Below, one piece after another: positions 30,487 through 41,451 of a stretch of 64,000 nt of DNA. The notes under the pieces were generated by a model, which was given only the letters and a program-made list of their open reading frames with translations, did no database searches and was not told the origin of the DNA. Numbering within the stretch: the stretch's first letter is position 1; each line of letters opens with the position of its first letter. Position numbers and translations under genes: made by a program. Source of the DNA: Zantedeschia hybrid cultivar (lineage: Eukaryota > Streptophyta > Magnoliopsida > Alismatales > Araceae). The DNA is taken from positions 35,672,001 through 35,736,000 of the forward strand of contig JARZZO010000016.1 of assembly GCA_030544215.1 (NCBI GenBank), in the 5' to 3' direction.

Positions 30487-33400
30487 CTAAGGGTAGTATT
30501 TCTTAAGATGTAAACCATTCCAGAGATGTTTTAGCTCTTCTCCTTCTGCATTAACAAGACGATAAGCATTACCAGGAAAAGCATGTGATACAACATAAGG
30601 TCCTTCCCAGTTGGGTTGGAGCTTAGAACGCGGACCACCAGGTTTTACAAAAATTCTTTTAACGACCATTTCACCGACTTTGAACTTTCGTTCAATGACT
30701 TTCTTTTGATAAAAACGTGCTAATCTGTTTTGATAAGCTTTCGCATGATTAGCAGCTGACCATCTTTTCTCGTCTAAAAGTTCCAATTGAGCAAGGAGTG
30801 CTGAACGATGTTCATCAATGGAGAATTCCTTGTTCAATTGTACTCTTAATGACGGTATAAGGATCTCATATGGAACTACCGCCTCCATTCCAAATGTTAA
30901 GGAATAAGGAGTTTGTCCAGTGGGCGTGCGGATTGAAGTTCGGTAGGCCCATAGAGCCTCAACCAATTTTTCTGGCCAATCTGCAAATTTGTTAGATTTA
31001 CACGTCTTTTTGATAATTTTTATCAAAGTCTTATTAGTTGCCTCTGCTTGGCCATTGCCTTGCGGATAATAAGGAGATGAATGATGTAATGCAATTTTAT
31101 ACATGTTGCAGAGGTCCTTCAACTCCTGTGACACGAACTGCGGTCCGTTGTCGGTGACGATGGTACTTGGAATTCCGAATCTTGTGATGATGCTCTTCAT
31201 GATGAATTTGCAGACGGTTGATGCTTTGATCTCCACGTATGCTTCAGCTTCTGCCCACATGGTGAAGTATTCCGTTGCCGTGAGAATAAAAGATTTTTGC
31301 TTGATGCCGGAATCTGGGTTACCAAGAGGTCCAATAATGTCGAAAGCCCACATGGAGAAAGGCCATGGGGAGAAAACAGGATGGAGTGAAGATGCAGGAG
31401 AATGAATTTTGTCGGCGTGAAGTTGACACTTAGCACACCTACGGACATATCCTACACAATCTTCTTCCATGGTTGGCCAATAAAATCCTTGTCTAAGGAT
31501 CTTCTTTGCTAGCATCTGTCCATTGACATGGCCACCACAAACTCCACTATGAGCTCCTTCCATAACTTTCCAAAGCTCATCTTCGTCTAAACATCTCAGA
31601 AGAACTCCATCAAAACCTCTCTTATATAATGTTCCCCCAACTAGGGTGTATCATTGAGCAACTCTCCTGATAGCTCTTTTTTCCTCAGTTGTAGCTTCTT
31701 CAGGATACGATTGATCTTCATAATATTTTGCAATTTCATAATACCATGGCTTTTGTTCATCATCCATCTCTTCTAACAGCTCCATCAACATGATTTCTCT
31801 TTTCTCCACAATACTTATATCTTTGAATTTCTTCAGCAACTTCTCCTTAGTTCTAAGAAATGAAGGATCTTTCACGGCGGGTGAAAGACGCCTATGAACT
31901 ATGATTGATTCAGATTGCTTGTTGATTGGAAAATCAAAAGAAGATGCAAGTGAAGTTAGAGCGTCAGCTAGGATGTTTTGATTTCTAGGGACATGGACAA
32001 AGATCAATTTTGTGAAAAGCTTTGAATAAGCAGAAGTAAGTTCTTGATATGGCTTGAGCTTGGGATCAAGAGTTCGATACTTGGTCAGCACTTGGCGAAG
32101 AATTAATTGGCTATCACCCACAATCCTGAGTTTTGTGGCACCATGAAAATGAGCAGCCTCGAGACCAGCAAGAAGTGCCTCGTATTCAGCTATGTTGTTG
32201 GTGACTGGAAAGTCAAGCTGAAAGGCTTGTGGAATGGTGACACCTTCAGGTGATAACAGAACGATTCCGATCCCCTTTCCATGAGAATTCAGAGCTCCGT
32301 CAAAATGCAGAGTCCACATATCATCTCTGATTTGATTTACGGACATCAGTTCCTCATCCGAAAACTCTGATCGTACTGGATCAAATCGAGGAAGGGGATG
32401 ATGAGCGAGATGTTCTGCTATGGCATAGCCCTTGATTGCTTTCTGTTGAATGTAAATGATATCGAATTGAGATAGAAAGCTTTGCCATCGCGCTAACCTA
32501 TCAGTAAGAACAGATTTCTCCAGAAGGAATTTGATCGGATTCATCCTAGCGATGAGATGGACTTCATGGGCCAGAAAATAATGCTTCAATTTCTGAACAA
32601 CCCAAACTAATGCTGCACATGTTTTCTCCATCGCCGTGTATCTCTGTTCAGCGGGGTTGAGAAGTTTAGAGAGATAGTAGACTGCCCTCTCTTTTCCTTC
32701 TTCATCCTCTTGTGCTAGGACAGCCCCCACTGCATCATCCAGGACATAAATATAAAGTATCAATGGTTTGTCTGGAGATGGTGGTCTCAAAACAGGAGGA
32801 CTTGCCAAATAGTCCTTTAATCCATCAAATGCCTCCTGACACTTATCGTCCCAATTGAATTTGACTCCTGGCTTGGTAAGCTCGTAAAACGGCTTACACC
32901 TTTGTGAGTGCTGGGAGACAAAACGGCGAATAAATTGTAACCTCCCGATTAATCCTCTTAACTCTTTCAAGTTTTTGGGAGGTGGCATTTATCTGATAGC
33001 CTTCGCCTTATTGGGATCGATCTCAATTCCCCATTTGCTGACAATGAATCAAAGTAATTTTCCTGAAGATACTCCGAATACACATTTCTTGGGGTTCATC
33101 TTCAACTGATACTCTCTCGATCTCTCTAATACCCTTGCCAAAACTTTGGCGTGCTCAACCTTCGTTTTAGACTTAACCAATAAGTCATCCACATACACTT
33201 CCAAATCTATATGCATCATGTCATGAAATATTGCCATCATAGCCCTTTGATAAGTGGCTCCAGCGTTCTTCAATCCAAATGGCATGACGACATAACAATA
33301 TGTTCCCCAAGGTGTAGTGAATGAAGTCTTCTCTTGATCCTCTTCTGCCAGCTTAATCTGGTTGTATCCTGAAAATCCATCCATAAACGATAATGTCTCA

Positions 33401-34494
33401 TAGCCAGCAGTGTTATCGATGAGTACATCAATATGAGGCAATGGAAAATCATCTTTAGGACACACCCGGTTCAGATCGCGGAAGTCAATGCAAATTCTGA
33501 CCTTCCCGTCCTTTTTCATAACCGGGACTATGTTGGCCACCCATTGTGGATAAAGGACAACTCTAATGAATTTGACTTTGTGTAATTTGTCGACCTCTTC
33601 CTTCATCTTTAAAGCCATTTGTGGGTGGAATCGCCTTAATTTCTGCTTGACCGGACTAGCTCCATCCTTTAATGTTAACCTGTGTTCAACTAAAGATGAG
33701 TCTAACCCCGGCATATCCTCGTAACTCCAGGCGAAAGTGTCCTTATAATCCTTAAGCACTTGTACCATTGCCTTCTCATCCTCTGTAGAAAGATTTTTAC
33801 TGACGAGGACAACCTTAGGTTTGCCTTCAGTCCCTAAGTTTATTTCTTTGGTGGGCTCTTCTACGGCAGCTGAGGGTTCATCAAATCTCTTCACTCCACT
33901 GGCATACGCCTCAGCCGCGTCCTCATCATTTTCCTCATCTTCAATAATGGGGTCTTTTTCATGCACTAACTCATATACCCCGTACCCATCATTGACTGAC
34001 TCATCATCTGTACAATCTTCTGGCATCTGAATTGGATCTTCTAAAAGCTGAGGGATTAAAGAGCAAAAAGAACATTTATCATCCAAATCCTGGAGGTATC
34101 TTTCTGGAATTTGCCTACCCTTAGGCTTCCTAGACTTCCTAACCTGACTAACCTGCCTAAAACTGGACTGTCTAACTTCACTAAACTGTCTATCATAACC
34201 TAATGAAGATGAAGCAGGATGAAAATCCTGGGATACAAGTGGAAATACAGGGGAATCCTCCCGTGGGGAGGGGCAGAGTATGTTTAAGAGAGAATCTTGA
34301 CCGACGGACCCGCGCGATGGGGTGTAATCGGACAAGTAAGATGTTTCCTCGATAATGATTTGGGAAGAATTTGTTGTAAAATTGGCGTTTTTTTTTGATA
34401 TCGGAGGAATTATACATGAAGCAGGAGTGAATACAAATGGAAGGGGAATCGGACGGAGGAAGCGGCACCAAGGCCAGAGGATTAGGGGGATCAT
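30487..34494 (-). pseudogene. Pol of Tat element 1: RT, RNase H, second RNase H, integrase
   Basis: On the minus strand the reverse transcriptase has NIVPVMKKDGKVRICIDFRD and the catalytic YVDD at 33184-33195. The gypsy RNase H follows, then a second RNase H of archaeal type at about 31940-32325 (LHFDGALN, NNIAEYEALLAGLEAA, VGDSQLI). The integrase has the H-H-C-C finger, then FDIIGPLG, TDNGPQF and NGQAEATNKT with its acidic residues, and runs to its normal end LKKYYP at 30487. The dual RNase H is the mark of the Tat clade. The frame is broken only by three stops: TGA at 33049-33051, TAA at 32989-32991 and TGA at 31651-31653. These are nearly the only defects. Confidence 0.9.
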
Positions 34495-37400
34495 ATAGCA
34501 ATATGTCCCAGATCAGATCATACATCCTCTCTAGGTCGAGAGGAGGTTGTGGAATAAGGTCCCGAGGGGACAGAGTAATCATAACGAGCGGGGCCCGTGG
34601 AATGTCTTCAGTAATGACCCGCGACCAAGTCGGGGTCAAGAGCAGTGTGCGAAATAGAGTATGGAGCATTAGGACATGTGAAGGATATGTCCCCCTCCAG
34701 AGCAGATCTGTTGTATAACCAGCTTCATAGGGGTCATCTGGCTCCCCTTCATCAGTTTGTTCGGACAGCAGTATCCGCTTATCAAAGATTGCGCCAGGGC
34801 TCTCAATTAGCTCGTCGATCTGCGGTGGCCACTTGGGTTCTGCAGGATCCAGGAATAATCTGTTCAGTGCTATGTATAGGTCCCTCAGGTCGAACCATCT
34901 GTACCATTCGCATTCGGGGTCATGGAATTTTCTCCTTTTCATAGGCCGCAAAGCCTCCAAGGATTGGTACGTAAGTAGTTCGGAACAATGTCTGGCCAAG
35001 CCCCTCCCATATATGTCATGGAAGTCAAAATATGAAGTAATGACCACCGTGTTGTCGTGACTAAGTATGGGGCCTTTCACAAAGTGCGTATATAGGGTCC
35101 ATGTTAAGGGATCTCGGCCTTCTTTAAGTGGTGTGGACATTGTTTCCAAGATTTCTTGACCATCTTCTTGCTGAACCCTGTCTTGCTTCAGTTTCCTCGG
35201 CCTATAGCCCAGACCGCTTCCGGGTACTGCCCGATGATCTTTAACAGGAGTGGTCCTGCCTTGCAACTGTGTGCCCAGACCTTTCCCAGGCTGATAGCCA
35301 TTTTTTATCATGATTCTCCATCCTGGGGTACTCATGCACTTCCCCCTTTTGATAGCATTTAATGGGTATGGAGAAATGGTAGCGGCTTTCAAAGGATCAG
35401 CCACTGGACGGTAGACCTGTAATACCGTCAGAAAAGGTTGTCGGCCAGGTAAAACAGCAGATTTAATATTTAAGGTATGAGCAGCAGCAAGGATCGGCAT
35501 GCTCGTCACTTTAATAATTCGTCCTTTATAAGGGAATTTGAGGCATTGGTGATTCGTAGAAGGAATCGCCTCAAGAGTTTTAATATAAGGACGTCCCAGA
35601 ATGGCATTTATGGAAGGGTCGATTTCTAGAATGTGAAATTCGACCTCTGCATGACTTACTGGGCCCAACTCCACCTTTAAATAAACCATTCCCAGAGGGG
35701 AACGGGTAGAATTGTCATATGCCGTAACTGAGATGGGGCTAGGCAGCCATTTCTCCTTGGGTACACCGCATAGTTCCAGGGTCTTCGGAGGTAAAACATT
35801 AATTGAAGCCCCTGTATCAACCAGGCATGCATCCACGGCCTTTTTGCAGATATTGACCGTGATGCTCAGAGCCATGCTTCTGGCGGCTGGCGGTGCTAGT
35901 TCCGATGTGTGGAATGTAATTGAGGGCTGATCCCCCTGATGAACTAGTAGTGCTGCAATTTTCTCTACCGGCACGTCTTCGTTGACCATCACCTTCTGTA
36001 GGTATTCTATTAAGGCTTCTTGGTGAATCTTGGACCTTTTAATCAATTCAAGTACAGTGATCCGTGCTGGTGTTCTGTCCAGATGTTTCAACAAGTCATA
36101 TTGAGTGCCTGGTGCACTCTCTTCATTATGGGCTTCCTCAGTCGGCTGTGATGGACCGTCTCTGACTGTGGACTGAGGAAAGACCTTGTTGAAAATCCTT
36201 CCACTCCGGAGCGCATGTTCCTCGACCGTGGAGGATCCGGGTGACACCTTGAGTACCGCAGAATCGGGTGGCGTAAGCGGTGCGGAGGGTTGATGCGTAG
36301 GTGGTGGCGTTGGGTTAGGTGGTGATGGCGCGGTGCGGATTAAAGGCCTAGAGGGTTGGATGGTAGATGGGTACGCGGTCGGTGAAGTGGGGAATGGGAC
36401 GCGTAATAGCGGTCTGGATGGTTGGATGGTGTCTGGATAGGTAGTGGTAGCGGGTGAAGTAGGAAATGGTACGCAGAGTAATGGCCTAGATGGTAAAAGG
36501 GGTGCGTAGTTGGCTTGTGGCGGGTTATATGGTGGGGGCGTAGTGGTGCGGGGCGTAATAGGCTTAAGGAAAGAGGGTAGTGGGTTATTGGGCGCGGGCG
36601 AGTGATATGTGGGTGTCGGTAAAGGGGTGATGGTAACGGGTTGTGGCCTGGGTATGCGGATGGTGCGGCGTGGTGGTTGTTCTGCGGTATTCTGAATGTG
36701 ACCCTTTGAATAGAGAGAGGAAGAGTCCTCTATCCTCCATTGTTGCCCACGACCAGCCTCAGACTGGCTGTTCGTTAGAATGGGAGCAACTTGGTTCTGG
36801 TTCTGGTGCTCCGGGAGCGGATTCTGCACTATGCCCATATTGGGTGGTGGTGCTGCATGTGCTGGTGGTCTTACTTGCTGCTGCTGTTGCTGCTGTTGCG
36901 CTCTCCTCGCCTTCAGGGCTGATATATATTTCTTCATTTCCTCCCAGTCTATGCCACCCTGCTCGTTGAGATCATGAATATAATCTCTGAACTGGAAGCA
37001 GGTGTCGATGGTGTGCCCAGGTTGCCTATGGAAGTAGCAATACCTGGACGTATCGGCATTTTGAGGCCAGACGGCCTTTTCCCTTGGCAAAACTAAGGCA
37101 TTAGCTGCCATTAGAGCACTGAAGATATCGGCCAAGGATTCTGGGAGTGCCGGGTATTCTGCCCTTTTCGGGCCTGGGGGTCTTCTCGGCTGGTTATAAT
37201 CACCAGGAGGAGGGACATTGTGGTATGCCGGCGGTGCGCGTGGCTGATACTGCTGCTGCGGGGGCTGCTGGTACTACAATTGCCTGGGTGGCGGCTGTTG
37301 TGGCTGATGCTGGTTCTGATTCTGATTCGGCTGCTGGGGCCGTTGATACTGTTGTTGGTACTGGGGGTTCTGCTGTTTTCTGTACCCTTGCTGCTGTGGC

Positions 37401-38914
37401 CTCTAGTACTGCTGCTGACTCCTCACGAACTGGGGCGAGTTATTGTTCATGGTACTCACTTGCTCATGAGAGAGCGTGCCCTCAGTAGTCGGACCTGTGC
37501 TGGAAGAGTTCGGCACTGCAGGCTTCCGAGGCGGAGGCCTGCTAGGTCTATGAGGATCAAAGACGCTAGAGAATGTAGCGTCCTTGAAAGCATTCTGGCA
37601 GTACCGTGCTCTTTCATAGAGCTCTGCCATGTTGGTCAAATTGTTCAAGGAGAGGACGAGCTTGAACTGGGGCGTGGCATTGGAAATTAACATCTTCACT
37701 TGTTCGGACTCGGACAAGTGATCCTTCACCTTTTCAGCCAGACCCTGCCACCTGTCAGCAAAACTGACAAACTCATCATCAGGTTTCATCTTTTCTGCAA
37801 TGAGGTCCGTGATAGACAAGGAGGGTGCAACTCTGTCCTGGTATCGTTGAATAAATTTGCGTGAAACGATACCGTAATCCTCTACTTCTGAGGGTTCCAG
37901 GGAAAAGAACCACTCAAGGGCTGGTCCCTCTAGAGATCTCCTGAACAAGAAGGCCAATGACCTCTTATCATTCTGCCAGAAAGAGGATTCATACATAAAC
38001 TCCTTCAGATGTGTGAGGGGGTTACCAGTACCGTTGTACTTTCGGTACACTGGCATTTCAGAGGGTGGCAGATGGAATACTGGCAGGCTCGGTAGACTGA
38101 TCTCTGGCACAGCTTTGACCCCCATCATTTTCTGGAGGTTATTAAATTGCTCATCCACACGCTCCATTTTGGCCAGCAGCGTTTGTGTGGTCAGATCTGC
38201 CTGGGGAGGAGGAGGAGGAGGAGGTACTTGGTAGGCCTGCTGCCTAGAGTATGTTGGGCAGGGTGGACAATAGAGGGGAGGTCCGGCAGAGCTTCCGCCA
38301 TGCCCGAGGGCATTTTGATAAGCAGGCGTTTGCGGTCTAGCCGGTTGCCTAGATGATGAAAGCTGCGGCTCAGCTGGCCGAGAAGTAATATGAAGGCCCT
38401 CCACGGCCTGATGGATATAAGGAGGAGAAAAAGAAGGTTGCTGAGGAACAGCAGGGGGAGCCACAGGGTTCGGCTCGGCAGGCTGCATGGGTGCCTTCCC
38501 CTTCAAAATAGACTGGATCGCCTCAAACTGCTGAGGGTCCAGACGGGAGGCAAGAACTCCCAGAGCATTGATGAGATCCGTAGGATCAGAGGATGAGGGA
38601 TCATTCTGATTCATGTCCCCCTCAAGATCAGGATTAGGGATCGCATACTCGTGCGGAGGAGGATCAGGATATTGATCACGTGGATGCAAAAGAGGTGTCC
38701 GAACATTCCCATCTAGACGATATGGAACGGGGATAGAACTACGGGAGGCATCAGCATCTCTCCCACTCTCATAGTTGTATTCAGAATCCCGAGGGGCATT
38801 AGCATCTCCCTCGTAATTAACCATGGCGTCTGGAGCCACACTCAAGTCCCTACCTGATCGTAGCAACATGATGTTAGATTCTTTTTCTTCAAAGATTTGA
38901 CAAACAAGTTGCAC
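34193..38914 (-). pseudogene. Gag-protease of Tat element 1, with G-patch
   Basis: The gag probably starts at the MLLRSGRDLS methionine near 38860. The capsid-like gag domain (FLFRRSLEGPALEWFF to ARYCQNAF) is followed by Gln-rich sequence and a CHHC-type knuckle (YCYFHRQPGHTIDTC) near 37040. The aspartic protease active site VDTGAS is at about 35804-35818. A G-patch-like segment (GYQPGKGLG...GSGLGYRP) lies at about 35200-35330, as in related plant gypsy polyproteins. Two TAG stops in the Gln-rich part (37403-37405 and 37274-37276) probably replace CAG. The frame stays open to 34193 but pol resumes one frame over, at an A9 run near 34388-34396, as also seen in element 2. Confidence 0.85.
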
Positions 38915-39903
38915 AGAGATTAATCAAACAAGTGGATGCTTAACGCGATTTTAAGATTCCTTTTTTGAGTTATTTGGATTCAATTAAACCTTAAATTCTC
39001 TCAAGGAAAGGATCCTAGTTTTAGTTCAATTTCCACCGTTATTCTCTAGGGCTTTCTCTCACAACGCTTTCAGAATCTAACCAGGACTTCAATTGGTACA
39101 ACCAGCCCGATGATCAAGGAGGAATACCTTGATTTTGGGGACTTATGGAGGTCTCAACGTCAACTTCTCTAGTCTGATCAAGGGACCAACCCAATCAGAG
39201 AGAGTTGCTGACGTCAAGTAATGTGTTCCTAAGAAAAGGAGGGTATTCGCCTCAATGCGTATGTCCTACGGCCTGGATGGCCCCTAATGCTTAATAATAA
39301 TGGGTAGCTAGCACATCAAACCACAGAAATCTGGAAACTGAAAAAAAATTAAGAAACTGTCTGAATAGCGTCGATGGAAGTCGACGCTATTCGAAACAGA
39401 ACTTAATTTTTCGCAGAAGCAGATGCAGACAGTAGAGAAACTGTGAAGACTGAAAGGCGTCTAGGGGTGTTGACGCGGTTTTGAAACGCGTCAGTTCTCC
39501 TGGACGCTTTTCAGTTCGCAGAAACAGTTTTCCAGGAGGATTTTCTGGGTTGAATCCTCCTCAAACAAGATAAAAAGCAGTAAACAATCGACTCATGCAA
39601 AAATTTTTAGTTCCAGATTTTAAACAGGATGATTTACTAACTAAACAACTAGAAAAACAATCAATCACACATCATTTTTATCACAAAAAAAGCTTTTTGA
39701 ATTAATCAAGGGGAGGGCAAGATCTTGCCACTGAGGTGTGCACGTGGTGCACGAGGGAAATTAATTAAACTAAAACACTCACCAATTGGTGAGGACGTGT
39801 CGAAAGACACAAGTGGTGCACCGTGGGTGCCCGGTTGATGATAGCAAGAACAAAAAACTTAAAAGATGGTGAGACCAAGTCCCACCGTGATCGCCAAAAA
39901 AGC
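38915..39903 (-). other. Leader of Tat element 1 with primer-binding site
   Basis: The complement of 39880-39896 is TGGCGATCACGGTGGGA, the primer-binding site candidate, identical to that of element 2. The leader also contains three GCGTC-N10-GACGC motifs and, near 39115-39140, the intact sequence that corresponds to the site where element 1 entered element 2. Confidence 0.75.
39361..39514 (-). repeat. GCGTC-N10-GACGC motifs, element 1 leader (3 copies)
   Basis: A perfect inverted copy with arms CTGAATAGCGTC and GACGCTATTCG lies at 39361-39393. A back-to-back doublet at 39451-39514 has spacers TAGGGGTGTT and AGTTCTCCTG. The count and position match the leader of element 2; the spacers do not. 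Confidence 0.85.
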
Positions 39904-41225
39904 TGTAGGTGCTTAGAATGACCGTGTGATTAACATGAAAAATCTATGTTGTTTAGTGTAAACTAACCTATTAAAATAGCAACTAAGTGCAGTGATCGCC
40001 AGAAACTTTTAACTAAAAAGTTTCAAAAGAGATATGATCGCTTACCTGTTCAAACGCGGAAGATTGAGTCCTTGGTTCCCCTTCCTCAGCCGGCTGAAGA
40101 AAGAGAGCCCTTTCTTTGCTTTTTGTTCTTGCTGTTGAATTTGAGGTTGAGGATCGTCCAGAAGTCTTTCTGACTTTGTGCTTGATTTCCCCTTTTGAAT
40201 CTCTCGTTGTTGCTGAGTGCAGCAGAAACAGAAACAGAAAACGAAGAAACAATGATGATGAGAATTTAAGTAGAAGCAGTATCTGAACTAATCACGATTT
40301 TGGACATATGATTGAACATCAAACTTACTTGTTGAACGGCTTTGAAACCCCTTAAATCAAGTAGGTTTTGAAAAATTATGCTGTGGTGTGTGTTTGCATG
40401 AAGTGAATGAAGAATGAAATTAATGAAGATGAAAATGAAAATGCAGAAATGAAACACTTATGCCCAATCGGATGAAGCTTTGAAAGGATGAAGATCTTGA
40501 AATGACGCCGACTTCTAGAAATGGCAGTGCTCCGGCGTTCCGACGTTGTTGCTTCGATCTTCAACTCGCTATAATAATGCTCTCTCTTAATGGATTTCAA
40601 CTTTTTTTTTTAACTCTTCAACATGCAAGGTATTTATAGGCTTTTTCTTGCGTTCGCGATTAACATAGCAAAAAACATCGAATTTATCCATCTTAATTGA
40701 CAGATAAATACTAATTAATTCATCTTTATCTGTAATTATCTAAAACGCGTCCACCATGGCTGACGCCATTCAGATTAATTAAGATAAGGATAAATATCCG
40801 GGAAAACTTATCTTTATCTTTATTAGCTAAAACGCGTCCACCTGTATAGACGTCTTTTAGACTAATTAAGATAAGGATAAACATCCGGAGGGGAAGTTAA
40901 AATCACTTAGGAAACTTAAAACGCGTCGACATTACCAGACGCCTTTTAGTTAATTAATTAATTAATTAAAATTCAAATTTAATCGCTAAAATAAGAATAA
41001 AGTCTAAATGGCGTCCACTTGGGTCGACGTCTTTTAGAATTCTTCATATTTTAACTTAAATTTGAATTAAAACCAATTTAATTGATTAACTTAAACACAT
41101 CTGTTAAACCCGACACTTAAAAAGATTAATAAAAATTAATTAATGATTAATTATCAGACCATTTCGAGGCATTATTGTATGATATGAAATTTACTCGAAA
41201 TGACGTCAAAATTAGCGTGTCTACA
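39904..41225 (-). repeat. 5' LTR of Tat element 1
   Basis: It has the same length as the 3' LTR (1322 bp) and I count eight substitutions and no gap. The TATA box on the minus strand is at 40629-40639 and would drive the genomic RNA. The motif array lies upstream at 40742-41038. Confidence 0.95.
40742..41038 (-). repeat. GCGTC-N10-GACGC array, element 1 5' LTR (4 copies)
   Basis: This is the twin of the array at 22480-22776. Two of the eight differences between the LTRs fall in arms (CCTTTCAG versus CCATTCAG, and AACGCC versus GACGCC); none falls in a spacer. The third copy is exact here and decayed in the other LTR. Confidence 0.9.
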
Positions 41226-41451
41226 GCTGGATGTACCAATTGAAGTCCTGGTAAGTTATTCATAACGTTGTGAGAGAACTATAGAGTCTAACGATGGAAA
41301 AATTGAACTGAAACTAGGATCCTACCCCGTTGAGTGAATTTGTGTTTAACAATTCAAATAATTCAACAAGGTATCCTAAGATAATGTAACCATCCACTTG
41401 TTTGCTAATTCTTTGCACAACTTGTTTGAATCTTTGTTAAAACTTAACATC

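Larger units (their letters stand above)
21642..41225 (-). mobile_element. Ty3/gypsy Tat-clade element 1, 19.6 kb, young insertion
   Basis: Two LTRs of equal length (1322 bp; 39904-41225 is the 5' LTR and 21642-22963 the 3' LTR) enclose about 16.9 kb. The minus strand carries gag, protease, reverse transcriptase, RNase H, a second RNase H and integrase (38914 down to 30487). The plus strand carries two genes antisense to these (24292-29165). ACTGG on the left and GCTGG on the right are the target duplication with one change, and the host sequence is the leader of element 2. I count eight base differences between the LTRs, about 0.6 percent. Five in-frame stops in gag-pol mean that it is not autonomous now. 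Confidence 0.9.

Noticed and set aside
36643..36969. Plus-strand frames over the gag-protease of element 1
   Set aside because: They are shadows of the clearly conserved minus-strand polyprotein (also 34437-35060 and 37147-37690).
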